Of a stretch of DNA of 64,000 bases, positions 51,758 to 63,163 are shown one piece after another (positions within the stretch are counted from its first letter, which is position 1; each line of letters starts with the position of its first letter). The position numbers were made by a program, and so were the translations under genes. The DNA lies in contig OZ020251.1 in the NCBI GenBank assembly GCA_963971285.1, positions 558,001 to 622,000 on the forward strand. The letters run 5' to 3'. The stretch is from Astropecten irregularis. Its lineage: Eukaryota; Echinodermata; Asteroidea; Paxillosida; Astropectinidae. The notes beneath the pieces were generated by a model that saw nothing but the letters and a program-made list of their open reading frames with translations, did no database searches and was not told where the DNA came from.

Positions 51758-54700
51758 TCAAAATAAAGAATTAGACTGCGTGCTGTCATATATAATACAA
51801 ATACAGTGTAGAACGTCATAACATGATATATAAATCATTGCAGATTTCGCTATGCAGGGCGACTTCAGATTCAAAAATTCAGATATATGATCTACACTGA
51901 AAATAAAAATACACGTGTAATTTTGTTTTTCCTGAATTTGCTCCAGAAATGAGCAGGCAGATTTCAAAGATCGTGTTCAAAATAAAGAATTGGACTGCGC
52001 ATGCGTGCTGCCATATAAAATACACATACAGTGTAACCCGGTATTACATGATATGTAAAACATTACAGATTTCGCTATGCAGGCCGTCTTCAGGCTCAAA
52101 AATTCAGATATATGATCTAGACTGAAAATAAAAAGACACGTGAAATTTTGTTTTCCCTGAGTTTGACCCAGAAATGAGCAGGCAGATTTCAAAGATCGTG
52201 TTCAGAATATAGGAATGGAAAGCGCGCTGTCATATATAATACACATAAAGTGTTGAACGTCATAACATGATTTATAAATCATTGCAGATTTCGCTATGCA
52301 GGGCGACTTCGGGTTCAAAAATTCAGATGTATGATCTTAACTGAAAATAAAAAGACACGTGAAATTTTGTTTTTCCTGAATTTGCCCCAGAAATGAGCAG
52401 GCAGATTTTAAAGATCGTGTTCAAAATAAAGAATTAGACTGCGCATGCGTGCTGCCATATATAATACACATACAGTGTAACCCGGTATTACATGATATGT
52501 AAAACATTACAGATTTCGCTATGCAGGCCGTCTTCAGGCTCAAAAATTCAGATATATGATCTAGACTGAAAATAAAAAGACACGTGAAATTTTGTTTTTC
52601 CTGAACTTGCCCCAGAAATGAGCAGGCAGATTTAAAAGATCGTGTTCAAAATGAAGAATTAGACTGCGTGCTGTCATATATAATACAAATACAGTGTAGA
52701 ACGTCATAACATGATATATAAATCATTGCAGATTTCGCTATGCAGGGCGACTTCAGATTCAAAAATTCAGATATATGATCTACACTGAAAATAAAAATAC
52801 ACGTGTAATTTTGTTTTTCCTGAATTTGCTCCAGAAATGAGCAGGCAGATTTCAAAGATCGTGTTCAAAATAAAGAATTGGACTGCGCATGCGTGCTGCC
52901 ATATAAAATACACATACAGTGTAACCCGGTATTACATGATATGTAAAACATTACAGATTTCGCTATGCAGGCCGTCTTCAGGCTCAAAAATTCAGATATA
53001 TGATCTAGACTGAAAATAAAAAGACACGTGAAATTTTGTTTTCCCTGAGTTTGACCCAGAAATGAGCAGGCAGATTTCAAAGATCGTGTTCAGAATATAG
53101 GAATGGAAAGCGCGCTGTCATATATAATACACATAAAGTGTTGAACGTCATAACATGATTTATAAATCATTGCAGATTTCGCTATGCAGGGCGACTTCGG
53201 GTTCAAAAATTCAGATGTATGATCTTAACTGAAAATAAAAAGACACGTGAAATTTTGTTTTTCCTGAATTTGCCCCAGAAATGAGCAGGCAGATTTAAAA
53301 GATCGTGTTCAAAATAAAGAATTAGACTGCGCATGCGTGCTGCCATATATAATACACATACAGTGTAACCCGGTATTACATGATATGTAAAACATTACAG
53401 ATTTCGCTATGCAGGCCGTCTTCAGGCTCAAAAATTCAGATATATGATCTAGACTGAAAATAAAAAGACACGTGAAATTTTGTTTTCCCTGAGTTTGACC
53501 CAGAAATGAGCAGGCAGATTTCAAAAATCGTGTTCAAAATATAGGATTGGAAAGCGCGCTGTCATATATAAGACACATAAAGTGTTGAACGTCATAACAT
53601 GATTTATAAATCATTGCAGATTTCGCTATGCAGGGCGACTTCGGGTTCAAAAATTCAGATATATGATCTTGACTGAAAATAAAAAGACACGTGAAATTTT
53701 GTTTTTCCTGAATTTGCCCCAGAAATGAGCAGGCAGATTTCAAAGATCGTGTTCAAAATAAAGAATTAGACTGCGTGCTGTCATATATAATACACATACA
53801 GAGTAGAACGTCATAACATGATATATAAATCATTGCAGATTTCGCTATGCAGGGCGACTTCAGATTCAAAAATTCAGACATATGATCTACACTGAAAATA
53901 AAAATACACGTCTAATTTTGTTTTTCCTGAATTTGCCCAAGAAATGAGCAGGCAGATTTAAAAGATCGTGTTCAAAATAAAGAATTAGACTGCACATGCG
54001 TGCTGCCATATATAATACACATACAGTGTAACCCGGTATTACATGATATGTAAAACATTACAGATTTCGCTATGCAGGCCGTCTTCAGGCTCAAAAATTC
54101 AGATATATGATCTAGACTGAAAATAAAAAGACACGTGAAATTTTGTTTTCCCTGAGTTTGACCCAGAAATGAGCAGGCAGATTTCAAAAATCGTGTTCAA
54201 AATATAGGATTGGAAAGCGCGCTGTCATATATAAGACACATAAAGTGTTGAACGTCATAACATGATTTATAAATCATTGCAGATTTCGCTATGCAGGGCG
54301 ACTTCGGGTTCAAAAATTCAGATATATGATCTTGACTGAAAATAAAAAGACACGTGAAATTTTGTTTTTCCTGAATTTGCCCCAGAAATGAGCAGGCAGA
54401 TTTCAAAGATCGTGTTCAAAATAAAGAATTAGACTGCGTGCTGTCATATATAATACACATACAGAGTAGAACGTCATAACATGATATATAAATCATTGCA
54501 GATTTCGCTATGCAGGGCGACTTCAGATTCAAAAATTCAGACATATGATCTACACTGAAAATAAAAATACACGTCTAATTTTGTTTTTCCTGAATTTGCC
54601 CAAGAAATGAGCAGGCAGATTTAAAAGATCGTGTTCAAAATAAAGAATTAGACTGCACATGCGTGCTGCCATATATAATACACATACAGTGTAACCCGGT

Positions 54701-57700
54701 ATTACATGATATGTAAAACATTACAGATTTCGCTATGCAGGGCGACTTCGGGTTCAAAAATTCAGATATATGATCTTGACTGAAAATAAAAAGACACGTG
54801 AAATTTTGTTTTTCCTGAACTTGCCCCAGAAATGAGCAGGCAGATTTAAAAGATCGTGTTCAAAATAAAGAATTAGACTGCGTGCTGTCATATATAATAC
54901 AAATACAGTGTAGAACGTCATAACATGATATATAAATCATTGCAGATTTCGCTATGCAGGGCGACTTCGGGTTCAAAAATTCAGATATATGATCTACACT
55001 GAAAATAAAAATACACGTGTAATTTTGTTTTTCCTGAATTTGCTCCAGAAATGAGCAGGCAGATTTCAAAGATCGTGTTCAAAATAAAGAATTGGACTGC
55101 GCATGCGTGCTGCCATATAAAATACACATACAGTGTAACCCGGTATTACATGATATGTAAAACATTACAGATTTCGCTATGCAGGCCGTCTTCAGGCTCA
55201 AAAATTCAGATATATGATCTAGACTGAAAATAAAAAGACACGTGAAATTTTGTTTTCCCTGAGTTTGACCCAGAAATGAGCAGGCAGATTTCAAAGATCG
55301 TGTTCAGAATATAGGAATGGAAAGCGCGCTGTCATATATAATACACATAAAGTGTTGAACGTCATAACATGATTTATAAATCATTGCAGATTTCGCTATG
55401 CAGGGCGACTTCGGGTTCAAAAATTCAGATGTATGATCTTAACTGAAAATAAAAAGACACGTGAAATTTTGTTTTTCCTGAATTTGCCCCAGAAATGAGC
55501 AGGCAGATTTAAAAGATCGTGTTCAAAATAAAGAATTAGACTGCGCATGCGTGCTGCCATATATAATACACATACAGTGTAACCCGGTATTACATGATAT
55601 GTAAAACATTACAGATTTCGCTATGCAGGCCGTCTTCAGGCTCAAAAATTCAGATATATGATCTAGACTGAAAATAAAAAGACACGTGAAATTTTGTTTT
55701 CCCTGAGTTTGACCCAGAAATGAGCAGGCAGATTTCAAAAATCGTGTTCAAAATATAGGATTGGAAAGCGCGCTGTCATATATAAGACACATACAGAGTA
55801 GAACGTCATAACATGATTTATAAATCATTGCAGATTTCGCTATGCAGGGCGACTTCGGGTTCAAAAATTCAGATATATGATCTTGACTGAAAATAAAAAG
55901 ACACGTGAAATTTTGTTTTTCCTGAATTTGCCCCAGAAATGAGCAGGCAGATTTCAAAGATCGTGTTCAAAATAAAAAAATAGACTGCGTGCTGCCATAT
56001 ATAATACAAATACAGTGTAGAACGTCATAACATGATATATAAATCATTGCAGATTTCGCTATGCAGGGCGACTTCGGGTTCAAAAATTCAGATATATGAT
56101 CTTGACTAAAAATAAAAAGACACGTCGAATTTTGTTTTTCCTGAATTTGCCCCAGAAATGAGCAGGCAGATTTCAAAGATCGTGTTCAAAATAAAAAAAA
56201 TAGACTGCGTGCTGCCATATATAATACAAATACAGTGTTGAACGTCATAACATGATTTATAAATCATTGCAGATTTCGCTATGCAGGGCGACTTCGGGTT
56301 CAAAATTCAGATATATGATCTTGACTGAAAATAAAAAGACACGTGAAATTTTGTTTTTCCTGAATTTGCCCCAGAAATGAGCAGGCAGATTTAAAAGATC
56401 GTGTTCAAAATAAAGAATTAGACTGCGTGCTGTCATATATAATACACATACAGTGTAGAACGTCATAACATGATATATAAATCATTGCAGATTTCGCTAT
56501 GCAGGGCGACTTCAGATTCAAAAATTCAGATATATGATCTACACTGAAAATAAAAATACACGTGTAATTTTGTTTTTCCTGAAGTTGCTCCAGAAATGAG
56601 CAGGCAGATTTCAAAGATCGTGTTCAAAATAAAGAATTGGACTGCGCATGCGTGCTGCCATATAAAATACACATACAGCGTAACCCGGTATTACATGATA
56701 TGTAAAACATTACAGATTTCGCTATGCAGGCCGTCTTCAGGCTCAAAAATTCAGATATATGATCTAGACTGAAAATAAAAAGACACGTGAAATTTTGTTT
56801 TCCCTCAGTTTGACCCAGAAATGAGCAGGCAGATTTCAAAGATCGTGTTCAGAATATAGGATTGGAAAGCGCGCTGTCATATATAATACACATAAAGTGT
56901 TGAACGTCATAACATGATTTATAAATCATTGCAGATTTCGCTATGCAGGGCGACTTCGGGTTCAAAAATTCAGATGTATGATCTTGACTGAAAATAAAAA
57001 GACACGTGAAATTTTGTTTTTCCTGAATTTGCCCCAGAAATGAGCAGGCAGATTTAAAAGATCGTGTTCAAAATAAAGAATTAGACTGCGCATGCGTGCT
57101 GCCATATATAATACACATACAGTGTAACCCGGTATTACATGATATGTAAAACATTACAGATTTCGCTATGCAGGCCGTCTTCGGGCTCAAAATTTCAGAT
57201 ATATGATCTAGACTGAAAATAAAAAGACACGTGAAATTTTGTTTTCCCTGAGTTTGACCCAGAAATGAGCAGGCAGATTTCAAAAATCGTGTTCAAAATA
57301 TAGGATTGGAAAGCGCGCTGTCATATATAATACACATAAAGTGTTGAACGTCATAACATGATTTATAAATCATTGCAGATTTCGCTATGCAGGGCGACTT
57401 CGGGTTCAAAAATTCAGATATATGATCTTGACTGAAAATAAAAAGACACGTGAAATTTTGTTTTTCCTGAATTTGCCCCAGAAATGAGCAGGCAGATTTC
57501 AAAGATCGTGTTCAAAATAAAGAATTAGACTACGTACTGCCATATATAATACACATACAGTGTAAACCGGTTTTGCGTGATATGTAAAACATTACAGATT
57601 TCGCTATGCAGGGCGACTTCAGGTTCAAAAATTCAGATATATGATCTACACTGAAAATAAAAAGACACGTGTTATTTTGTTTTTCCTGAATTTGCCCCAG

Positions 57701-57723
57701 AAATGAGCAGACAGATTTCAAAG
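51758..57723. repeat. Satellite with 888-, 663- and 2,214-bp higher-order periods
   Basis: Units at 51758 and 51977 recur at 52646 and 52865 (888 bp). The A-B-C triplet at 53309 recurs at 53972 (663 bp). Units at 52646, 52865, 53309 and 53534 recur at 54860, 55079, 55523 and 55748 (2,214 bp). Markers are CATATAAAATACAC, TTGCTCCAGAAATG, GTTCAGAATATAGGAATGG and TTCAGATGTATGATCTTAAC. From about 55960 the units grow more irregular, with A-run expansions at 55974 and 56191. Confidence 0.9.
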
Positions 57724-58098
57724 AAATCGTAACGCGCTTTAGCCATGATCCCGTGTACAAAACATATTACGAAGGCTGGGAACATGACCATATGCTACTG
57801 ACTATGCCAGACGACTGGCTCATGCCACGCTTATAGGCAAGCCCGTAGAACCTGCGAGGACAAAAAATGAATGTGACATGAAATGGTCTTAGATTATGTT
57901 TGTCATAGTCAGCAAGATACGGTCTAGTTCCCACCTTCGTGCATATGTTTGTGCAAGGGACAATTTCTAAAGCGCATGGGGATTTTTTTTTTAGTGCACG
58001 AAGGTGCACACCACTAAATAATTTCCCATATCGACTCCCATGCAAAATGTTCCATTGAAAATAATAACAAAATACTCACAAGTTTCTGAGGCAATCGG
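57724..58098. repeat. Array spacer unit, copy 1
   Basis: This is non-monomer DNA that starts inside a monomer after ATTTCAAAGA and ends where AATGAAAAGGCAGATTTCAAAGATCG resumes monomer sequence. A plus-strand frame (57714-57836) of 40 codons plus TAG begins DFKEIV, contains YYEGWEHDH and ends PDDWLMPRL. A pyrimidine-rich stretch and an AG lie just upstream, like a 3' splice site. A 12-bp inverted repeat follows (57932-57943 with 57995-58006). The product is not recognised. Confidence 0.85.
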
Positions 58099-59624
58099 AA
58101 ATGAAAAGGCAGATTTCAAAGATCGTGTTTAAAATATAGAATAGGAAAGCGCGCTGCCATATATAATACACATACAGTGTAAACCGGTATTGCATGATAT
58201 GTAAATCTTTACAGATTTCGATATGCAGGGCGAATTCAGGCTCAAAAATTCAGATATATGATCTAGACTGAAAATAAAAAGACACGTGTACTGTTGTTTT
58301 CCTGAGTTTCGACCCAGAAATGAACAGGCAGATTTCAAAGATCGTGTTCAAAATATAGGATTGGACAGCGGGCTGCCGTATATAATACACATACAGTGTA
58401 AACCGGTATTGCATGATATGTAAAACATTACAGATTTCGATATGCAGGGCGAATTCAGGCTCAAAAATTCAGATATATGATCTAGACTGAAAAAAAAAAG
58501 ACACGTGTACTGTTGTTTTCCTGAGTTTCGACCCAGAAATGAACAGGCAGATTTCAAAGATCGTGTTCAAAATATAGGATTGGACAGCGGGCTGCCGTAT
58601 ATAATACACATACAGTGTAAACCGGTATTGCATGATATGTAAAACATTACAGATTTCGATATGCAGGGCGAATTCAGGCTCAAAAATTCAGATATATGAT
58701 CTAGACTGAAAAAAAAAAGACACGTATAATTTTGTTTTTCCTGAGTTTGACCCAGAAATGAGCAGGCAGATTTCAAAGATGGTGTTCAAAATATAGGATA
58801 GTAGTGTATAACGGTATTGCATGATATGTAAAACATTACAGATTTCGATATGCAGGGCGACTTCAGGTTCAAAAATTCAGATAAATGATCTAGACTGAAA
58901 ATAAAAAGACACGTGTAATGTTGTTTTCCTGAGTTTCAGCGAGAAATGAACAGGCAGATTTCAAAGATAGTGTTCAAAATATAGGATTGGACAGCGGGCT
59001 GCCATATATAATACACATACAGTGTAAACCGGTATTGCATGATATGTACATCTTTACAGATTTCGATATGCAGGGCGAATTCAGGCTAAAAAATTCAGAT
59101 ATATGATCTAGACTGAAAATAAAAAGACACGTGTAATTTTGTTTTTCCTGAGTTTGACCCAGAAATTAGCAGGCAGATTTCAAAGATCGTGTTCAAAATA
59201 AAGAATTAGACTACGTACTGCCATATATAATACACATACAGTGTAAACCGGTTTTGCGTGATATGTAAAACATTACAGATTTCGCTATGCAGGGGCGACT
59301 TCTGGCTGAAAAATTCAGATATATGATCTACACTGAAAATAAAAGGAAACGTGTAATTTTGTTTTTCCTGAATTTGCCCCAGACATGAGCAGGCAGATTT
59401 CAAAGATCGTGTTCAAAATACGGGATTGGACAGGGCGCTGTCATATATAATACACATACAGTGTAGAACGTCATAACAAGATATATAAATCATTGCAGAT
59501 TTCGCTTTGCAGGGCGACTTCAGGTTCAAAAATTCAGATATATGATCTACACTGAAAATAAAAAGACACGTGTTATTTTGTTTTTCCTGAATTTGCCCCA
59601 GAAATGAGCAGACAGATTTCAAAG
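58099..59624. repeat. Diverged satellite monomers between spacer copies 1 and 2
   Basis: About seven monomers with a distinct set of variants: GGACAGCGGGCTGCC, AACCGGTATTGCATG, TTTCGATATGCAGGGCGAATTC and TTTCGACCCAGAAATGAACAGG. One unit is shortened near 58800, where about 35 bp including the TATATAATACACATA stretch are lost. Confidence 0.88.
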
Positions 59625-60000
59625 AAATCGTAACGCGCTTTAGCCATGATCCCGTGTACAAAACATATTACGAAGGCTGGGAACATGACCATATGCTACT
59701 GACTATGCCAGACGACTGGCTCATGCCACGCTTATAGGCAAGCCCGTAGAACCTGCGTGGACAAAAAATGAATGTGACATGAAATGGTCTTAGATTATGT
59801 TTGTCATAGTCAGCAAGATACGGTCTAGTTCCCACCTCGTGCATATGTTTGTGCAAGGGACAATTTCTAAAGCGCATGGGGATTTTTTTTTAGTGCACGA
59901 AGGTGCACACCACTAAATAATTTCCCATATCGACTCCCAGGCAAAATGTTCCATTGAAAATAATAAGAAAAAATACTCACAAGTTTCTGAGGCAATCAGA
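59625..60000. repeat. Array spacer unit, copy 2
   Basis: Nearly identical to copy 1. The 41-codon frame (59615-59737) shows no change from copy 1. The downstream part has a one-base deletion in the left hairpin arm (CACCTCGTGCA near 59834) and a shorter T run. Confidence 0.85.
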
Positions 60001-61738
60001 AATGAGAAGGCAGATTTCAAAGATCGTGTTTAAAATATAGAATAGGACAGCGCGCTGCCATAATACACATACAGTGTAAACCGGTATTGCATGATATGTA
60101 AAACATTACAGATTTCGTTATGCAGGGCGAATTCAGGCTCAATAATTCAGATATATGATCAAGACTGAAAATAAAAAGACACGTGTAATTTTGTTTTTCG
60201 TGAGTTTGACCCAGAAATGAGCAGGCAGATTTCAAAGATCGTGTTCAAAATATAGGATTCGACAGCGGGCTGCCATATATAATACACATACAGTGTGAAC
60301 CGGTATTGCATGATATGTAAAACATTACAGATTTCGCTATGGAGGGCAAAATCAGGCTCAAAAATTCAGATATATGATCTAGACTGAAAATACAAAGACA
60401 CGTGTAATTTTGTTTTTCCTGAGTTTAACCCAGAAATGAGCAGAAAGATTTCAAAGATCGTGTTCAAAATATAGGATTGGACAGCGAGCTGTCATATATA
60501 ATACACATACAGTGTAGAAGGTCATAACATGATTTGTAAAACATTACAGATTTCGGTATGCAAGGCGAATTCAGGCTAAAAATTCAGATATATGATCTAG
60601 ACTGAAAATAAAAAGACAGGTGTAATTTTGTTTTTCCTGAGTTTGACCCAGAAATGAGCAGGCATATTTCAAAGATCGTGTTCAAAATATAGGATTGGAC
60701 AGCGGGCTGCCATATATAATACACATACAGTGTAAACCGGTATTGCATGATATGTAAAACATTACAGATTTCGATATGCAGGGCGAATTCAGGCTCAAAA
60801 ATTCAGATATATGATCTAGACTGAAAATAAAAAGACACGTGTAATTTTGTCTTTCCTGAGTTTGACCCTGAAATGAGCAGGCAGATTTCAAAGATCGTGT
60901 TCAAAATATAGGATTGTAGTGTATAACGGTATTGCATGATATGTAAAACATTACAGATTTTGATATGCAGGGCGACTTCAGGTTCAAAAATTCAGATAAA
61001 TGATCTAGTCTGAAAATGAAAAGACACGTGTAATGTTGTTTTCCTGAGTTTCACCCAGAAATGAACAGGCAGATTTCAAAGATCGTGTTCAAAATATAGG
61101 ATTGGACAGCGGGCTGCCATATATAATACACATACAGTGTAAACCGGTATTCCATGATATGTAAATCTTTACAGATTTGGATATGCAGGGCGAATTCAGG
61201 CTCAAAAATTCAGATATATGATCTAGACTGAAAATAAAAAGACACGTGTAATTTTGCTTTTCCTGAGTTTGACCCAGAAATTAGCAGGCAGATTTCAAAG
61301 ATCGTGTTCATAATAAAGAATTAGACTACGCACTGCCATATATAATACACATACAGTGTAAACCGGTATTGCGTGATATGTAAAACATTACAGATTTCGC
61401 TATGCAGGGCGACTTCAGGCTCAAAAATTCAGATATATGATCTACACTGAAAATAAAAGGACACGTGTAATTTTGTTTTTCCTGAATTTGCCCCAGACAT
61501 GAGCAGGCAGATTTCAAAGATCGTGTTCAAAATATAGGATTGGACAGCGCGCTGTCATATATAATACACATACAGTGTAGAACGTCATAACATGATATAT
61601 AAATCATTGCAGATTTCGCTTTCAAGGGCGACTTCGGGTTCAAAAATTCAGATATATGATCTACACTGAAAATAAAAAGACACGTGTTATTTTGTTTTTC
61701 CTGAATTTGCCCCAGAAATGAGCAGGCAGATTTCAAAG
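60001..61738. repeat. Diverged satellite monomers between spacer copies 2 and 3
   Basis: About eight monomers of the same right-edge type, with several private changes, including a shortened unit near 60910 that resembles the one near 58800. This implies that a segment of several monomers plus the spacer was duplicated together. Confidence 0.88.
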
Positions 61739-62115
61739 AAATCGTAACGCGCTTTAGCCATGATCCCGTGTACAAAACATATTTCGAAGGCTGGGAACAT
61801 GAACATATGCTACTGACTATGCCAGACGACTGGCTCATGCCACGCTTATAGGCAAGCCCGTAGAACCTGCGTGGACAACAAATGAATGTGACATGAAATG
61901 GTCTTTGATTATGTTTGTCATAGTCAGCAAGATACGGTCTAGTTCCCACCTTCGTGCATATGTTTGTGCAAGGGACAATTTCTAAAGCGCATGGGGATTT
62001 TTTTTTTAGTGCACGAAGGTGCACACCACTAAATAATTTCCCACATCGACTCCCATGCAAAATGTTCCATTGAAAATAATAACAAAATACTCACAAGTTT
62101 CTGAGGCAATCGGAA
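61739..62115. repeat. Array spacer unit, copy 3
   Basis: The same unit, with its frame at 61729-61851. It has two changes in the frame (Tyr to Phe and Asp to Glu) and keeps its length of 123 bp. The hairpin arms are intact. Confidence 0.85.
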
Positions 62116-62790
62116 ATGAGAAGGCAGATTTCAAAGATCGTGTTTAAAATATAGAATAGGAAAGCGCGCTGCCATATATAAAACACATACAGTGTAAACC
62201 GGTATTGCATGATATGTAAAAAAATTACAGATTTCGCTATGCAGGACGAATTCAGGCTCAAAAATTCAGATATATGATCTAGACTGAAAATAAAAGGACA
62301 CGTGTAATTTGTTTTTCTGAGTTTGACCCAGAAATGAGCAGGCAGATTTCAAAGATCGTGTTCAAAATATAGGATTGGACAGCGGGCTGCCATATATAAT
62401 ACACATACAGTGTAAACCGTTATTGCATGATATGTAAAACATTACAGATTTCGATATGCAGGGCGAATTCAGGCTCAAAAATTCAGATATATGATCTACA
62501 CTGAAAATAAAAGGACACTTGTAATTTTTTTTTTCCTGAATTTGCCGCAGACATGAGCAGGCAGATTTCAAAGATCGTGTTCAAAATATTGGATTTGACA
62601 GCGCGCTGTCATTTATAATACACATACAGTGTAGAACGTCATAACATGATATATAAATCATTGCAGATTTCGCTTTGCAGGGCAACTTCAGGTTCAACAA
62701 TTCAGATATATGATCTACACTGAAAATATAAAGACACGTGTTATTTTGTTTTTCCTGAATTTACCCCAGAAATGAGCAGGCAGATTTCAA
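62116..62790. repeat. Three diverged satellite monomers between spacer copies 3 and 4
   Basis: Three units of right-edge type. The first has lost two bases in TAATTTGTTTTTCTGAG (near 62306). These are the last monomers of the array. Confidence 0.88.
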
Positions 62791-62963
62791 AGAATTCGTA
62801 ACGCGCTTAAGCCATGATCCCGTGTACAAAACATATTACGAAGGCTGGGAACATGACCATATGCTACTGACTATGCCAGACGACTGGCTCATGCCACGCT
62901 TATAGGCAAGCCCGTAGAACCTGCGTGGACAAAAAATAAATGTGACATGAAATGGTCTTTGAT
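62791..62963. repeat. Array spacer unit, copy 4, truncated by a LINE
   Basis: The frame at 62783-62905 is complete, with two amino-acid changes (Ile to Phe and Phe to Leu). The unit then stops at about 62963 after GAAATGGTCTTTGATTAT, where the tail of a LINE begins. The hairpin half is missing. Confidence 0.85.
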
Positions 62964-62990
62964 TATAATAATAATAAATAATAAATTTAT

Positions 62991-63163
62991 GCTTGTATAG
63001 CGCATTATATAAATCTCTATGCGCTTAACAGTCAATAATAATTTACAGATTCAATATGCTTTACAAAGTAACAAAAATGAAATGTACTAAACAAAATAAT
63101 GCAAACTAAATTTCAAGAACTACATGCTAAAATCAGCACAGCACAAGATGTGCAAAACCAAAA
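62991..63163 (-). other. LINE 3' untranslated region
   Basis: 173 bp between the RT stop codon and the microsatellite tail. It contains the AGCGCAT hairpin, probably the site recognised by the element's own reverse transcriptase during target-primed integration, as known for related LINEs. Confidence 0.65.

Noticed and set aside
5508-57723. CRISPR-like repeat-spacer array
   Set aside because: Units are 219-225 bp and related over their full length, with no short repeat and unique spacers. The context is eukaryotic.
57767-58045. Minus-strand frame of 92 codons in the spacer as a gene
   Set aside because: The frame is broken by a one-base deletion in copy 2 and shows no recognisable domain. 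The plus-strand 41-codon frame is better kept, though it is also unproven.
5662-62571. More than one hundred small minus-strand open frames of about 69-71 codons as a gene family
   Set aside because: They are one per satellite monomer, lack ATG starts, end at the same TGA, and are broken in many units. They follow the repeat, not a gene.
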